A stretch of DNA of 64,000 nucleotides, from NCBI RefSeq assembly GCF_001446935.1, contig NZ_LKKK01000002.1, positions 744,001 to 808,000 of the forward strand, in the 5' to 3' direction. This document shows positions 9,560-16,959 of this stretch, one piece after another. How positions within the stretch are numbered: position 1 is the first letter of the stretch; each line of letters opens with the position of its first letter. Made by a program: the position numbers and the translations under genes. The stretch is from Pseudomonas sp. TTU2014-080ASC (lineage in GTDB: Bacteria > Pseudomonadota > Gammaproteobacteria > Pseudomonadales > Pseudomonadaceae). The notes below the pieces were generated by a model, which was given only the letters and a program-made list of their open reading frames with translations, ran no database searches and was not told where the DNA came from.

Positions 9560-10975
9560 TTAGGCTGTGGCAGGTTTGGCGTTTGCCTCAGCGGCTTCAG
9601 CAGCTTCTGCTTCTTTGCGCTTGGCTTCGTTCTCATCGGAGACGCGCTGCAGCTCAGGACGTAGGTAACGCAGGCTGATGCCCAGAACAATGATGGCCAG
9701 GATTACGCTGGTGGCCGAGACACTGATCAGCGAGTAACCCAGTTTGGCTTGGTCTTCGAACACGTGCTCAGTGATGTACGCAACCAGTGGCGGCGACAGA
9801 GTCGGTGCCAGGGTACCTACCACCAGAATGAACATGCCCATGACACGGCCGCGCAGGTGAGTCGGGGCCATCAGCTGGATGGTGGCGCTGACGTAGAACA
9901 CCGAGTTGAGCAGGATCACGTCCAGTGCCGCATAGGCAATCACGAACACCTTGAAGTCATCGGTGGTGAATGCAACGCCGATAGCAGGCAGGGCCAGCAC
10001 CAGGATGAAGGCGTAGAAGCGGATGTGGGCATCTTGGTAGCCGCGCTTGTACATCCAGTCAATGATGATGCCTTTGAGCAGCATGGTGCAGGCACCAACT
10101 GCGTACAGGATACTCAGGGCCGGGGCGTACTCTTTCGGCGTCAGGCCGAAGTGACGGGTGATGTAAGTCGGAACCCAAGACAGAGAAGCCAGTGCCGCTA
10201 CGGTGGTGCAGGAGAAGCCCAGCAGGAGCAATCCGTACAGCAATTTACGCTGCTTGATGTAGTCCTTGAATTTGATCTCACCGACCTGTTCTGTCACCGC
10301 TTTGGCGCGCTCAGTCAGGCCGTTCATGCCGCGACGAATAGGCTCGCGGAAAGTAAATACCAATAGGGCAAGCAGTACACCAGGTGCACCAAGCAGGATC
10401 AGTGCTGAGCGCCAAGCACTCATTTCACCGACTACCGGGAAGGCCATGGTGCCCACGCTGGCGGTGTAGGCAATAACCCAGCCGCCCACGCCGAATGCGA
10501 ATGCGTTGCCGAGTTTTGGGCCCATGCCGAAGATCGACATGGCAGTTGTCATACGGTGGCGCGGAACCCGATCGGCAATCATCGAGTAAGCCGCAGGCAT
10601 CAGCGAAGCTTCAGCGGCACCGACGACTACACGGCTGGCAAACAGCGATGGGAAGGTCTTCGACAGACCTGCACAAACGGTAGCTGCCGACCACACGGCG
10701 AAACCGCCGAACAGCACTTTACGGCGTGAGAGACGGTCGCATGCCCAGCCCAGAGGGAAGGCGAAAAGCCCGTGGGCGATAGCAAACGCAGGGCCGATGA
10801 TCAGGCTCATCTGCACGTCTGTAAAACCCATTTCCTTTTGGATTGGTACCACCAGCATGTTCAGTGCCAGGCGGTCGAGAATGGACATGACATAGAACAT
10901 CAGCAGGACCAGAACCATCCACCATGGTTCGATGTTGTCCCAGATGCTTGCCAGCGATCTGTTTTGATTACGCAT
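9560..10975 (-). CDS. MFS transporter, Spinster-like, probable aromatic acid carrier
   Basis: A 471-residue protein with about 12 hydrophobic segments and the MFS signature DRLSRRKVLFGG after helix 2. The N-terminal half contains FYVMSILDRLALNMLVVPIQK, typical of Spinster-like carriers found near catabolic genes. The C-terminus is a soluble tail rich in Glu, Ala and Lys. It is very similar along its length to the second MFS gene at 15484. E. coli mhp clusters carry the transporter gene mhpT, so uptake of a phenylpropanoid acid is a reasonable guess, but the substrate is not visible in the sequence. It is transcribed away from the operator at 11152. Confidence 0.8.
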   Translation of the reverse strand: MRNQNRSLASIWDNIEPWWMVLVLLMFYVMSILDRLALNMLVVPIQKEMGFTDVQMSLIIGPAFAIAHGLFAFPLGWACDRLSRRKVLFGGFAVWSAATVCAGLSKTFPSLFASRVVVGAAEASLMPAAYSMIADRVPRHRMTTAMSIFGMGPKLGNAFAFGVGGWVIAYTASVGTMAFPVVGEMSAWRSALILLGAPGVLLALLVFTFREPIRRGMNGLTERAKAVTEQVGEIKFKDYIKQRKLLYGLLLLGFSCTTVAALASLSWVPTYITRHFGLTPKEYAPALSILYAVGACTMLLKGIIIDWMYKRGYQDAHIRFYAFILVLALPAIGVAFTTDDFKVFVIAYAALDVILLNSVFYVSATIQLMAPTHLRGRVMGMFILVVGTLAPTLSPPLVAYITEHVFEDQAKLGYSLISVSATSVILAIIVLGISLRYLRPELQRVSDENEAKRKEAEAAEAAEANAKPATA

Positions 10976-11151
10976 ACATCACCGTTCTTTTAGTTGTATT
11001 GGTGGGGTGTTCGCCGCAATGGGCCGCACGCCGAAAAAGTCCCGTGGCTGCTCCCTTTTGGTGCGCGACAAGCCGTCTTTGCACCAGGTCGGTCCGGGTG
11101 CTCGAATACTAGTCATGAGTTTTTCTGGGAGGTACGGAAAAATAGTCATTC

Positions 11152-11213
11152 GTGCACTAAATGCACACATTGGGTGCTGGTTGTTGCTGCACGTTTAAGC
11201 GCATCGCTAGAGT
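11152..11213 (+). promoter_or_regulatory. MhpR-type operator O3 and promoter of the MmgE/PrpD gene
   Basis: The palindrome GTGCACTAAATGCAC at 11152-11166 is followed by TTGCTG (11184-11189), 25 bp from the centre, and after 18 bp by TAGAGT (11208-11213). The -35 sequence, the spacer length and the operator distance are identical to those at the mhpA promoter. The 309-bp divergent space (10976-11284) otherwise holds nothing I recognise. Whether the MFS gene on the other side uses the same operator is unclear. Confidence 0.7.
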
Positions 11214-11284
11214 TGGTGCACTGGGCACTGTACGAACGGTGCCTTCTGACTTTCCCCAACAATAAGATTTTGTAAGGCGGCCCT

Positions 11285-12655
11285 ATGTTTCTGCAGCAGA
11301 TCGCTCAGCACATTACAGACACTCAGTTTGAGCAGCTTCCGGAAGACGTTGTGCATGCGGCGAAATTGCGTTTGATCGATGCACTGAGCTGCTCTGTCGG
11401 CGGTTATAAGGCGCCGAGTAACGACGCATTTATGAATCTGTATCGCAGCTGGGGTGGTGCGGCTCAAGCCACCGTTCTGGGCTATGGCGAGAAGCTGCCG
11501 CTGGCGCAGGCAGCACTGATGAACTGCCTGACAGGGCGTTCTTTCGACTTTGAAGTGTGTGGGCCGTCCCCGGAAGGCATCAACCGCGGCAAGATGGTTG
11601 GCCATGTCTGCAGCACTACAGACCCGACGGCCTTGTCGGTGGCTGAATACCTGAATGCGGACGGCAAAGAACTGATCGTTGCCGTCGTGCTCGGCGGTGA
11701 TATTGGTGCGCGTCTGGCGGTATCCGAAGAGTTTAACTTCGACAAGTGCTTTGAGGTGTGCGGCACGGCCAACGCCTTTGGTGCGCTGGCGGTTGTCGCG
11801 CGGCTGATGAAGCTCGATCAGGCTGCCATCGTTAATGCTTACGGCATCCTTCTGCACATGATGTCCGGTTCGTATCAGTCGCTGTGGGACGGTGCCGATA
11901 CCTTCAAATTACCGGGTGCGCTGGCTGCCTATAACGCGGTGACTGCGGTGCAGTTGAGCCAGTCCGGTTTTGGTGGCGTGAAAGATGCCCTGACCAGCCC
12001 GTTGGGCTACTACAACCTGTTCTCGGTGAACTACAACCCGGAACATTTGGTGGTGGATTTGGGCAAGACCTACTACGTCAAAGGCATGCACAAGATTCAT
12101 CCGTCCTGCTACGGCAACCACAACCCGATCGAATGTGCGCTGGATATTGTCCGTGAGCATGAGTTTGCGGCAGCGGATATCGAGCAAATCACCATGGACG
12201 TGCCGCCTCATCGTCTGGTGCATTTCCTCAATCAGACGATGTCGGCAGATGACACCCAGGCCCGTTCGCTGTTCAGCATTCCGTATGCGGTGTCCAACGT
12301 CATGATCAACCGCAGTGTTGAGATTGAGCATTACACCCATGAGCAGGTCTACAACCCGGAAGTTATGGCGCTGACTGAGAAGGTCAAAATGTTGCCTGCA
12401 ACCGATCTGACTAACCACCTGACGCGTTTGGCTGTGCACCTGAAGGATGGGCGCGTACTGCGTGCTGAGCGCAATCAGTTGCCGCTGGGCTGGGCTGAAA
12501 ATCCGGTAGGCGAAGCGCAGGTGATCGAGAAGTTCTGGCGCAACATCAACTTCGCCGGAACCGTGGATAAAGCCCGTGCCGAGCAAGCACTTGCGGCGCT
12601 GATGGATCTGGAAAACCAGACCGATGTGCAGGCCATTGCCAACAACCTTTGCTGA
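11285..12655 (+). CDS. MmgE/PrpD family protein
   Basis: A 456-residue member of the MmgE/PrpD superfamily, which includes 2-methylcitrate dehydratase and cis-aconitate decarboxylase. The family fold shows in the helical N-terminal part (RLIDALSCSVGGYKAP), the GHVCSTTDPTALSVAEY segment and the conserved KIHPSCYGNHNPIECAL stretch in the second domain. No other methylcitrate-cycle gene is nearby. An MhpR-type operator precedes it, so it probably handles an acid or lactone formed from an aromatic substrate, for instance by dehydration, isomerisation or decarboxylation. The exact reaction is unknown. A ribosome site AAGG lies before ATG 11285. Confidence 0.82.
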   Translation: MFLQQIAQHITDTQFEQLPEDVVHAAKLRLIDALSCSVGGYKAPSNDAFMNLYRSWGGAAQATVLGYGEKLPLAQAALMNCLTGRSFDFEVCGPSPEGINRGKMVGHVCSTTDPTALSVAEYLNADGKELIVAVVLGGDIGARLAVSEEFNFDKCFEVCGTANAFGALAVVARLMKLDQAAIVNAYGILLHMMSGSYQSLWDGADTFKLPGALAAYNAVTAVQLSQSGFGGVKDALTSPLGYYNLFSVNYNPEHLVVDLGKTYYVKGMHKIHPSCYGNHNPIECALDIVREHEFAAADIEQITMDVPPHRLVHFLNQTMSADDTQARSLFSIPYAVSNVMINRSVEIEHYTHEQVYNPEVMALTEKVKMLPATDLTNHLTRLAVHLKDGRVLRAERNQLPLGWAENPVGEAQVIEKFWRNINFAGTVDKARAEQALAALMDLENQTDVQAIANNLC

Positions 12656-12705
12656 TTAAGACGAATGCCGTGCCGGCGACCGCTGTTGATCTGTTGGCCT
12701 GCTTA

Positions 12706-12737
12706 AATGATGGATGGTTGAAGTGCCATCCATCATT
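12706..12737 (+). repeat. 12-bp perfect inverted repeat downstream of the MmgE/PrpD gene
   Basis: AATGATGGATGG and CCATCCATCATT are exact reverse complements with an 8-nt loop. There is no T run, so it is more likely an RNA 3'-end stabiliser or protein site than an intrinsic terminator. It begins about 50 bp after the stop codon. Confidence 0.6.
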
Positions 12738-12818
12738 GGATTGAGCATTTGCGGCTTCATCGCAGTGTGTCGCTTCATGCCCGCTACACAGGGCTGTGGG
12801 CTGAATCTCCGGCCCAAT

Positions 12819-12856
12819 AAAAAAGCCCCACACCGTTACCGGTGTGGGGCTTTTTG
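12819..12856. terminator. Bidirectional terminator between MmgE/PrpD and VOC genes
   Basis: An 11-bp stem GCCCCACACCG / CGGTGTGGGGC with a TTAC loop, flanked by an A run on the left and a T run on the right. It serves the two convergent genes. Confidence 0.9.
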
Positions 12857-12869
12857 TGCTGACTGAAAC

Positions 12870-13430
12870 TCAGCTTTCGAAGGCTTCCAGGTTGGCTTTT
12901 ACGCCAGCGCGGATGCGCTCTTGCCACTCTTCGCGGGAGCAGAAGCCAGGTGATTCTTTGGCTTTGGCTTCAGTACGGGCATAGATTTCTTCAACCGATT
13001 CGTTGACCAGGTCGATGTCCCACCAAGTTGGCTGGGTCACGTACCACGGGGACGGTGTGTAGCACTCGATGCGGTTACCTTCTGGGTCGCCGATGTAGAT
13101 GCTCCAGGTGTTGCCGTGGTCTTTCTGCTGCAGGATCGGTACGCCGGCCTTGTGGAATTCCACGGCCATTTTCTTCAGATCTTCGAGGGTGTCGTAGACG
13201 AAGGAGATTTGCTGCATGCCAGGGTGGCCTTCGCGGCGCAGGTTGGCGAATGCAATCTGGTGATGCTCTTCCGGATCGCCGGTCATGAACACTACGCGGG
13301 CACCGTCACCACGGCCATTGCCGGTATCTGATACCACGAAGCCAAACCAGCGGGTGTAGAACTGACCCAGTGCATCCGGATCGAAAGCAGGGACACCAAT
13401 GTGGCGGAAGCGGCCTTGGGGAAGTGCCAT
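12870..13430 (-). CDS. Single-domain VOC superfamily protein (extradiol dioxygenase/glyoxalase fold)
   Basis: A 186-residue protein with two beta-alpha-beta-beta-beta modules (about residues 6-65 and 70-125), as in one-domain extradiol dioxygenases and glyoxalase I. Candidate metal ligands are His10 (RHIGV), His57 (HHQIAF), position 74 and Glu122 (RIECY). At the position where the second module normally has a His (HIAF), this protein reads QQISF, so residue 74 is Gln. It is tempting to call it a ring-cleavage enzyme because of the island, but the changed ligand makes lyase or isomerase chemistry equally possible. ATG 13430 follows GAGG. The C-terminal 55 residues are an extra helical tail. 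Confidence 0.75.
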   Translation of the reverse strand: MALPQGRFRHIGVPAFDPDALGQFYTRWFGFVVSDTGNGRGDGARVVFMTGDPEEHHQIAFANLRREGHPGMQQISFVYDTLEDLKKMAVEFHKAGVPILQQKDHGNTWSIYIGDPEGNRIECYTPSPWYVTQPTWWDIDLVNESVEEIYARTEAKAKESPGFCSREEWQERIRAGVKANLEAFES

Positions 13431-13471
13431 GGTAGTTAACCTCTTGTTAGGGATTTGCAGGTTTAGCCTTC

Positions 13472-13501
13472 GTGAGCATTTTTAGTGCACTTAACGCTCA
13501 C
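13472..13501 (-). promoter_or_regulatory. Degenerate MhpR-like operator O4 before the VOC gene
   Basis: Outer arms GTGAGC (13472-13477) and GCTCAC (13496-13501) flank a central AGTGCACT. A half-site GTGCAC reads on either strand, but no full 15-bp GTGCAC-N3-GTGCAC match exists and the 25-bp spacing to a TTG hexamer is not reproduced. It lies about 45 bp before the VOC start codon. It may be a weak or different operator. Confidence 0.35.
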
Positions 13502-13832
13502 TTTTTTATTTTTACTTGCACAGATTAAAGCTGCGCAAAAAGTTGCCTGACGTAGAGATTGCTGCACCGTCAGGTTGCAGCATATCCCGCACTTTTCAGT
13601 GCCATCTCAGGCAGATAGAGCCACCATCTGCTGGTGCTTCAGGTAAGCGCTCAGGCGTTGCTCTTACATGAATGCTGCGGTGTAGACGTGTTAGATGGTT
13701 TCACATAGCCTCAGGTACGGGCTCAGAACAGCATCGGCAACACTTCCAGCATCCGCTTGCGGCAGAACGGCTCTTTCTGGAGTGTATTGATAGCAGCTCG
13801 AGCTGGTCGGGGGGATTAATTCTTGTTCTGAT

Positions 13833-13893
13833 GTGCACTTGGTGCACTCAAAATCAAGTTTCAATTGAATGAAATTGCACCGATTTTGATACT
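13833..13893 (+). promoter_or_regulatory. MhpR-type operator O5 and porin promoter
   Basis: The palindrome GTGCACTTGGTGCAC at 13833-13847 lies 25 bp (centre to first base) from TTGAAT (13865-13870), followed after 17 bp by GATACT (13888-13893). This repeats the arrangement of the mhpA promoter. The rest of the 550-bp divergent space (13431-13980) holds only site O4 and no convincing gene. Confidence 0.7.
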
Positions 13894-13954
13894 GACGCCC
13901 TAGCTCGGTGCAATGGACTGAAAGCAACCAAGAAGGAGGAACGCCAACCGAGGC

Positions 13955-14035
13955 ATGAATACAAAAATAAGAGAAGTACTATGTCCTGCATTAAGAAGTT
14001 CCCAGGAAACGTTTCGCTCCTTTCGTGTGCTGTAA
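13955..14035 (+). CDS. Possible 26-residue leader peptide overlapping the porin start
   Basis: An ATG at 13955 opens a 26-codon frame, shifted relative to the porin, that ends at TAA 14033-14035 inside the porin signal-peptide region. The strongest ribosome-site-like sequence nearby (AAGGAGGA, 13933-13940) is closer to this ATG than to the porin ATG at 13981, although 14 nt away. It could couple or modulate porin translation, or be chance. No family is recognisable. Confidence 0.25.
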   Translation: MNTKIREVLCPALRSSQETFRSFRVL

Positions 14036-15402
14036 CCTCCCTGCTGTGCACCTCCTTCGTTCAGCCCGTACTGGCCTCCGGGTTTCTGGACGACTCCCAG
14101 GTTTCTCTGCGTTTGCGCAACCTCTATTACGACAACGATTTCCGCTCCGGTCATGCTGCCGGTGGCTCTCGTCTGACTGAGTGGGGTCAGGGTTTCATGC
14201 TTAACGCGCGCTCGGGTTATACCGAGGGCACCGTTGGTTTCGGCGCTGATTTGACTGCCTTCTACGGCCTGAAGCTGGATTCGGGTGGTAAGGCGGGTGA
14301 TCCAAACTCATCGCGTCAGCCAGCTATTCTGTTCCCGCGCGAGACTGATAACAGCTCGGTGGATGACTTTTCTTGGGCTTACGTGAATCCCAAGATTCGC
14401 TTCTCCAAAACCGAGATCGTGTACGGCGCACATCAGCCGCGCATGCCGATCATCCAGGCATCGACCGGCAGTATTGCTCCGCAACTGTTTGAAGGCACCA
14501 TGATCACCTCCCGCGAGGTTGATGATCTGACCATCGTTGCCGGTATGTTCGAGAAGTCTAAAGGCCGTGCTTCCAGCGACGGTATTTCGATGAGCATTAA
14601 CGCCGCCAACCCGGGTCGTAATGGCTACCGGTCGCCAGCTAACGTAGATAAATACGGCGCGCAAATTCCAGGCACGCCGCAGGACAGCAACAAGTTCTGG
14701 TTCTTTGGCAGTGAATACGCCGTCGATCCGAGCCTGACCCTGCGCTACTACTACGCGCAGATGGATGACTTCTACTCACAGCACATGATCGGTGCGCTGA
14801 CTCAGTGGAAAGTGGGCGATGGCGTCTTGTCCGGTGACTTCCGTCACTACGACAGCTCGGGCCATGGCAAAAACCGCAGCTTCGACGGGCAGATGGAAGG
14901 CTACCTGGTCAGCGGTTTCTACGCCAACGACGTAACCCTGGGTGAAGTGGACAACCAACTGACTAGCGCCCTGTTCAGCTACAAGTACGGTGCGCACACC
15001 TTTGGTGCCGGTTACCAACACAGTGAAGGCGATAGCGACTTCGTTTGGCCGAACCAAGGCGACGGCTCTATCGCGCCGATCACCTCTGACATCCAGGTCA
15101 ACAAATTTGCTCGTGCCGGTGAGCGCACTTGGCAGGTTCGCTATGGCTATGACTTCACCGCACTGGGCGTTCCAGGTCTGAACTTCAACTGGATCTACCT
15201 CAAAGGCAGCAATGCCCTGTCGGCTGCTGGTCCGAAGAAAGAGCAGGTACAGATCGTTTCCATGACCTATGCGGTTCAGGAAAGTGCACTTAAAGGCCTG
15301 TTCTTCCGCTTGGATCGCGGTGCGCTGAAAACCGAGTTCCCAGGCGCGCGTGACATGACCGAGACACGCCTGACCACCGAGTACGTCATTCCGCTCAAGT
15401 AA
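13981..15402 (+). CDS. OprD-family outer-membrane porin
   Basis: A 473-residue outer-membrane protein. A signal peptide of about 33 residues ends near VLASG, followed by the OprD-family opening GFLDDSQVSLRLRNLYYDNDF. Typical family features are the alternating beta-strand pattern throughout, the LTEWGQGFMLNARSGYTEGTVGFGAD segment and a final strand TETRLTTEYVIPLK. OprD/Opd porins carry small carboxylates and aromatic acids across the outer membrane. The MhpR-type operator upstream and the MFS gene downstream suggest that it imports the island's substrate. The ribosome site before ATG 13981 is weak (AGAGAAG), and an overlapping small frame precedes it. Confidence 0.9.
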   Translation: MSCIKKFPGNVSLLSCAVTSLLCTSFVQPVLASGFLDDSQVSLRLRNLYYDNDFRSGHAAGGSRLTEWGQGFMLNARSGYTEGTVGFGADLTAFYGLKLDSGGKAGDPNSSRQPAILFPRETDNSSVDDFSWAYVNPKIRFSKTEIVYGAHQPRMPIIQASTGSIAPQLFEGTMITSREVDDLTIVAGMFEKSKGRASSDGISMSINAANPGRNGYRSPANVDKYGAQIPGTPQDSNKFWFFGSEYAVDPSLTLRYYYAQMDDFYSQHMIGALTQWKVGDGVLSGDFRHYDSSGHGKNRSFDGQMEGYLVSGFYANDVTLGEVDNQLTSALFSYKYGAHTFGAGYQHSEGDSDFVWPNQGDGSIAPITSDIQVNKFARAGERTWQVRYGYDFTALGVPGLNFNWIYLKGSNALSAAGPKKEQVQIVSMTYAVQESALKGLFFRLDRGALKTEFPGARDMTETRLTTEYVIPLK

Positions 15403-15417
15403 TTCGCCTGTGCTGCG

Positions 15418-15439
15418 CAGGTGCACACCCGTGCACCTG
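15418..15439 (+). promoter_or_regulatory. Perfect inverted repeat between porin and MFS genes
   Basis: CAGGTGCAC (15418-15426) and GTGCACCTG (15431-15439) form an exact 9-bp inverted repeat with an ACCC centre. It shares the GTGCAC half-site of the MhpR-type operators but has a 4-bp rather than 3-bp centre. It could be an operator variant for the MFS gene or an RNA hairpin that lowers read-through from the porin gene. Confidence 0.5.
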
Positions 15440-15483
15440 TTGCGGGTAATACCGCCTGATAAAAATAACTACGGAGTATTCGT

Positions 15484-16857
15484 ATGTCTGGCAAACCAAT
15501 ACCGCCGCTGCATCAGTCCTGGTGGCAGCGTGTTGAACCCTGGTGGATGGTCGGCGTACTGCTGCTGTTCTATGTCATCTCGATTCTGGATCGTCTGGTC
15601 ATCAACATGCTGGTGATCCCGATCCAGAAGGATTTGGGCTTAACTGACTTCCAGATCAGTCTGCTGCTCGGCCCTGCATTCGCTATCTGCTTTGGTCTGT
15701 GCGGTTACCCGCTGGGCTGGATGACGGATCGTTTCTCCCGTCGTGGCGTAATTTTTGGCGGCATCGTGTTCTGGTCCGCTGCGACCATCATGACTGGCCT
15801 GTCGAAAACCTTCCCGTTCCTGTTCGCCTCGCGTATGGGGGTAGGCGCGGGTGAAGCGGCACTGCAACCAGCGGCTTATTCGCTGATTGCTGACAAGTTC
15901 CCGAAAGAGCGCATGACCACCGCGCTGTCGATCTTCGGCATGGGCCCTAAAGTCGGTACCGCGTTTGCCTTCGCGGTCGGTGGCTGGGTGATTGCCTACT
16001 CGGCTTCGCACGATGGCATGGTATTGCCGATTGTGGGTGAGCTGACCTCCTGGCGTCTGGCGATGGTGCTGATCGGTGTGCCTGGCATTCTGCTGGCGCT
16101 GCTGGCCTTCACCTTTAAAGAGCCTGCGCGTAAGAACCACGTTAAACCGGCTACAGACGGCGTCAACGTGTTCAAGTACATGGGCCAGAACAAGCCGCTG
16201 TTCATCAGCCTGCTGCTGGGCTTCGCCATGGCGGCGGTAGCGGCTGCAAGTCTGGTCAGCTGGGTGCCGACTTACATCACCCGTGAGTTTGGTTGGACGC
16301 CGAAAGAGTACGCGCCAATCATGGGCATCATTAACGTGATCAGTGCCTCGAGCATTCTGTTCAAGGGTGTGATCATCGACTGGCTGTACAAGCGTGGTGT
16401 GCGTGATGCGCACGTACGTTTCTACACCTGGTTGCTGGCGATCACTCCGCCACTGGCAATCGTTTCCTTCAGCATGAGCAACCCGTACTGGTTCATGGCG
16501 ATGTACGCCGTGGTTGATGTGGTGCTGGTATCGTTCCTGCTCTACATTGCTGCGACCATTCAGCTGCTGATGCCGAACAACATGCGTGGTCAGACCACTG
16601 CGATCTTCATGTTCGTGACCGCCACTGTAGCTGCCGGTCTGGCGCCGACTATCGTTGCGTCGTTCACTGACTTCGTGTTCGGTGACCAACAAGCACTCGG
16701 TAAGTCGCTGATGATCGTGACCACCTCGGCCAGTATTGTTGCGTTCTTTGTTCTGCGTTACTCCCTGCGTCACCTGCGCCCAGCGCTGGAGCAGCAGGAG
16801 CGTGACAACGATGCACACAACAAGAAGATTGCTGATGCTCAAGCCAACCCGGCCTGA
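15484..16857 (+). CDS. MFS transporter, Spinster-like, paralogue of the 9560-10975 gene
   Basis: A 457-residue 12-helix MFS carrier with the loop motif DRFSRRGVIFGG and long identical stretches shared with the first MFS gene of the island, such as SIFGMGPK and SWVPTYITR. ATG 15484 follows ACGGAG. It lies 81 bp after the porin gene in the same direction, so porin and carrier probably form one import unit spanning both membranes. The substrate is presumably an aromatic acid, from context only. Confidence 0.82.
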   Translation: MSGKPIPPLHQSWWQRVEPWWMVGVLLLFYVISILDRLVINMLVIPIQKDLGLTDFQISLLLGPAFAICFGLCGYPLGWMTDRFSRRGVIFGGIVFWSAATIMTGLSKTFPFLFASRMGVGAGEAALQPAAYSLIADKFPKERMTTALSIFGMGPKVGTAFAFAVGGWVIAYSASHDGMVLPIVGELTSWRLAMVLIGVPGILLALLAFTFKEPARKNHVKPATDGVNVFKYMGQNKPLFISLLLGFAMAAVAAASLVSWVPTYITREFGWTPKEYAPIMGIINVISASSILFKGVIIDWLYKRGVRDAHVRFYTWLLAITPPLAIVSFSMSNPYWFMAMYAVVDVVLVSFLLYIAATIQLLMPNNMRGQTTAIFMFVTATVAAGLAPTIVASFTDFVFGDQQALGKSLMIVTTSASIVAFFVLRYSLRHLRPALEQQERDNDAHNKKIADAQANPA

Positions 16858-16877
16858 TACTCAGTAAGCTAAACAAG

Positions 16878-16907
16878 AGCCCGCCTGGCTATGCCACGCG
16901 GGCTTTT
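16878..16907 (+). terminator. Intrinsic terminator after the second MFS gene
   Basis: The outer stem AGCCCGC / GCGGGCT encloses an inner TGGC-TAT-GCCA hairpin and is followed by TTTT. It ends the porin-MFS unit. Confidence 0.8.
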
Positions 16908-16959
16908 GTGCGCTTAGCCGGTATAGTGTTTGCTGTTTTTGATGTGAGATAGAGGCTGT

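Noticed and set aside
9261-9563. Small frames in the gap after gabD
   Set aside because: They overlap two terminators and a repeat, and have no ribosome site or recognisable product.
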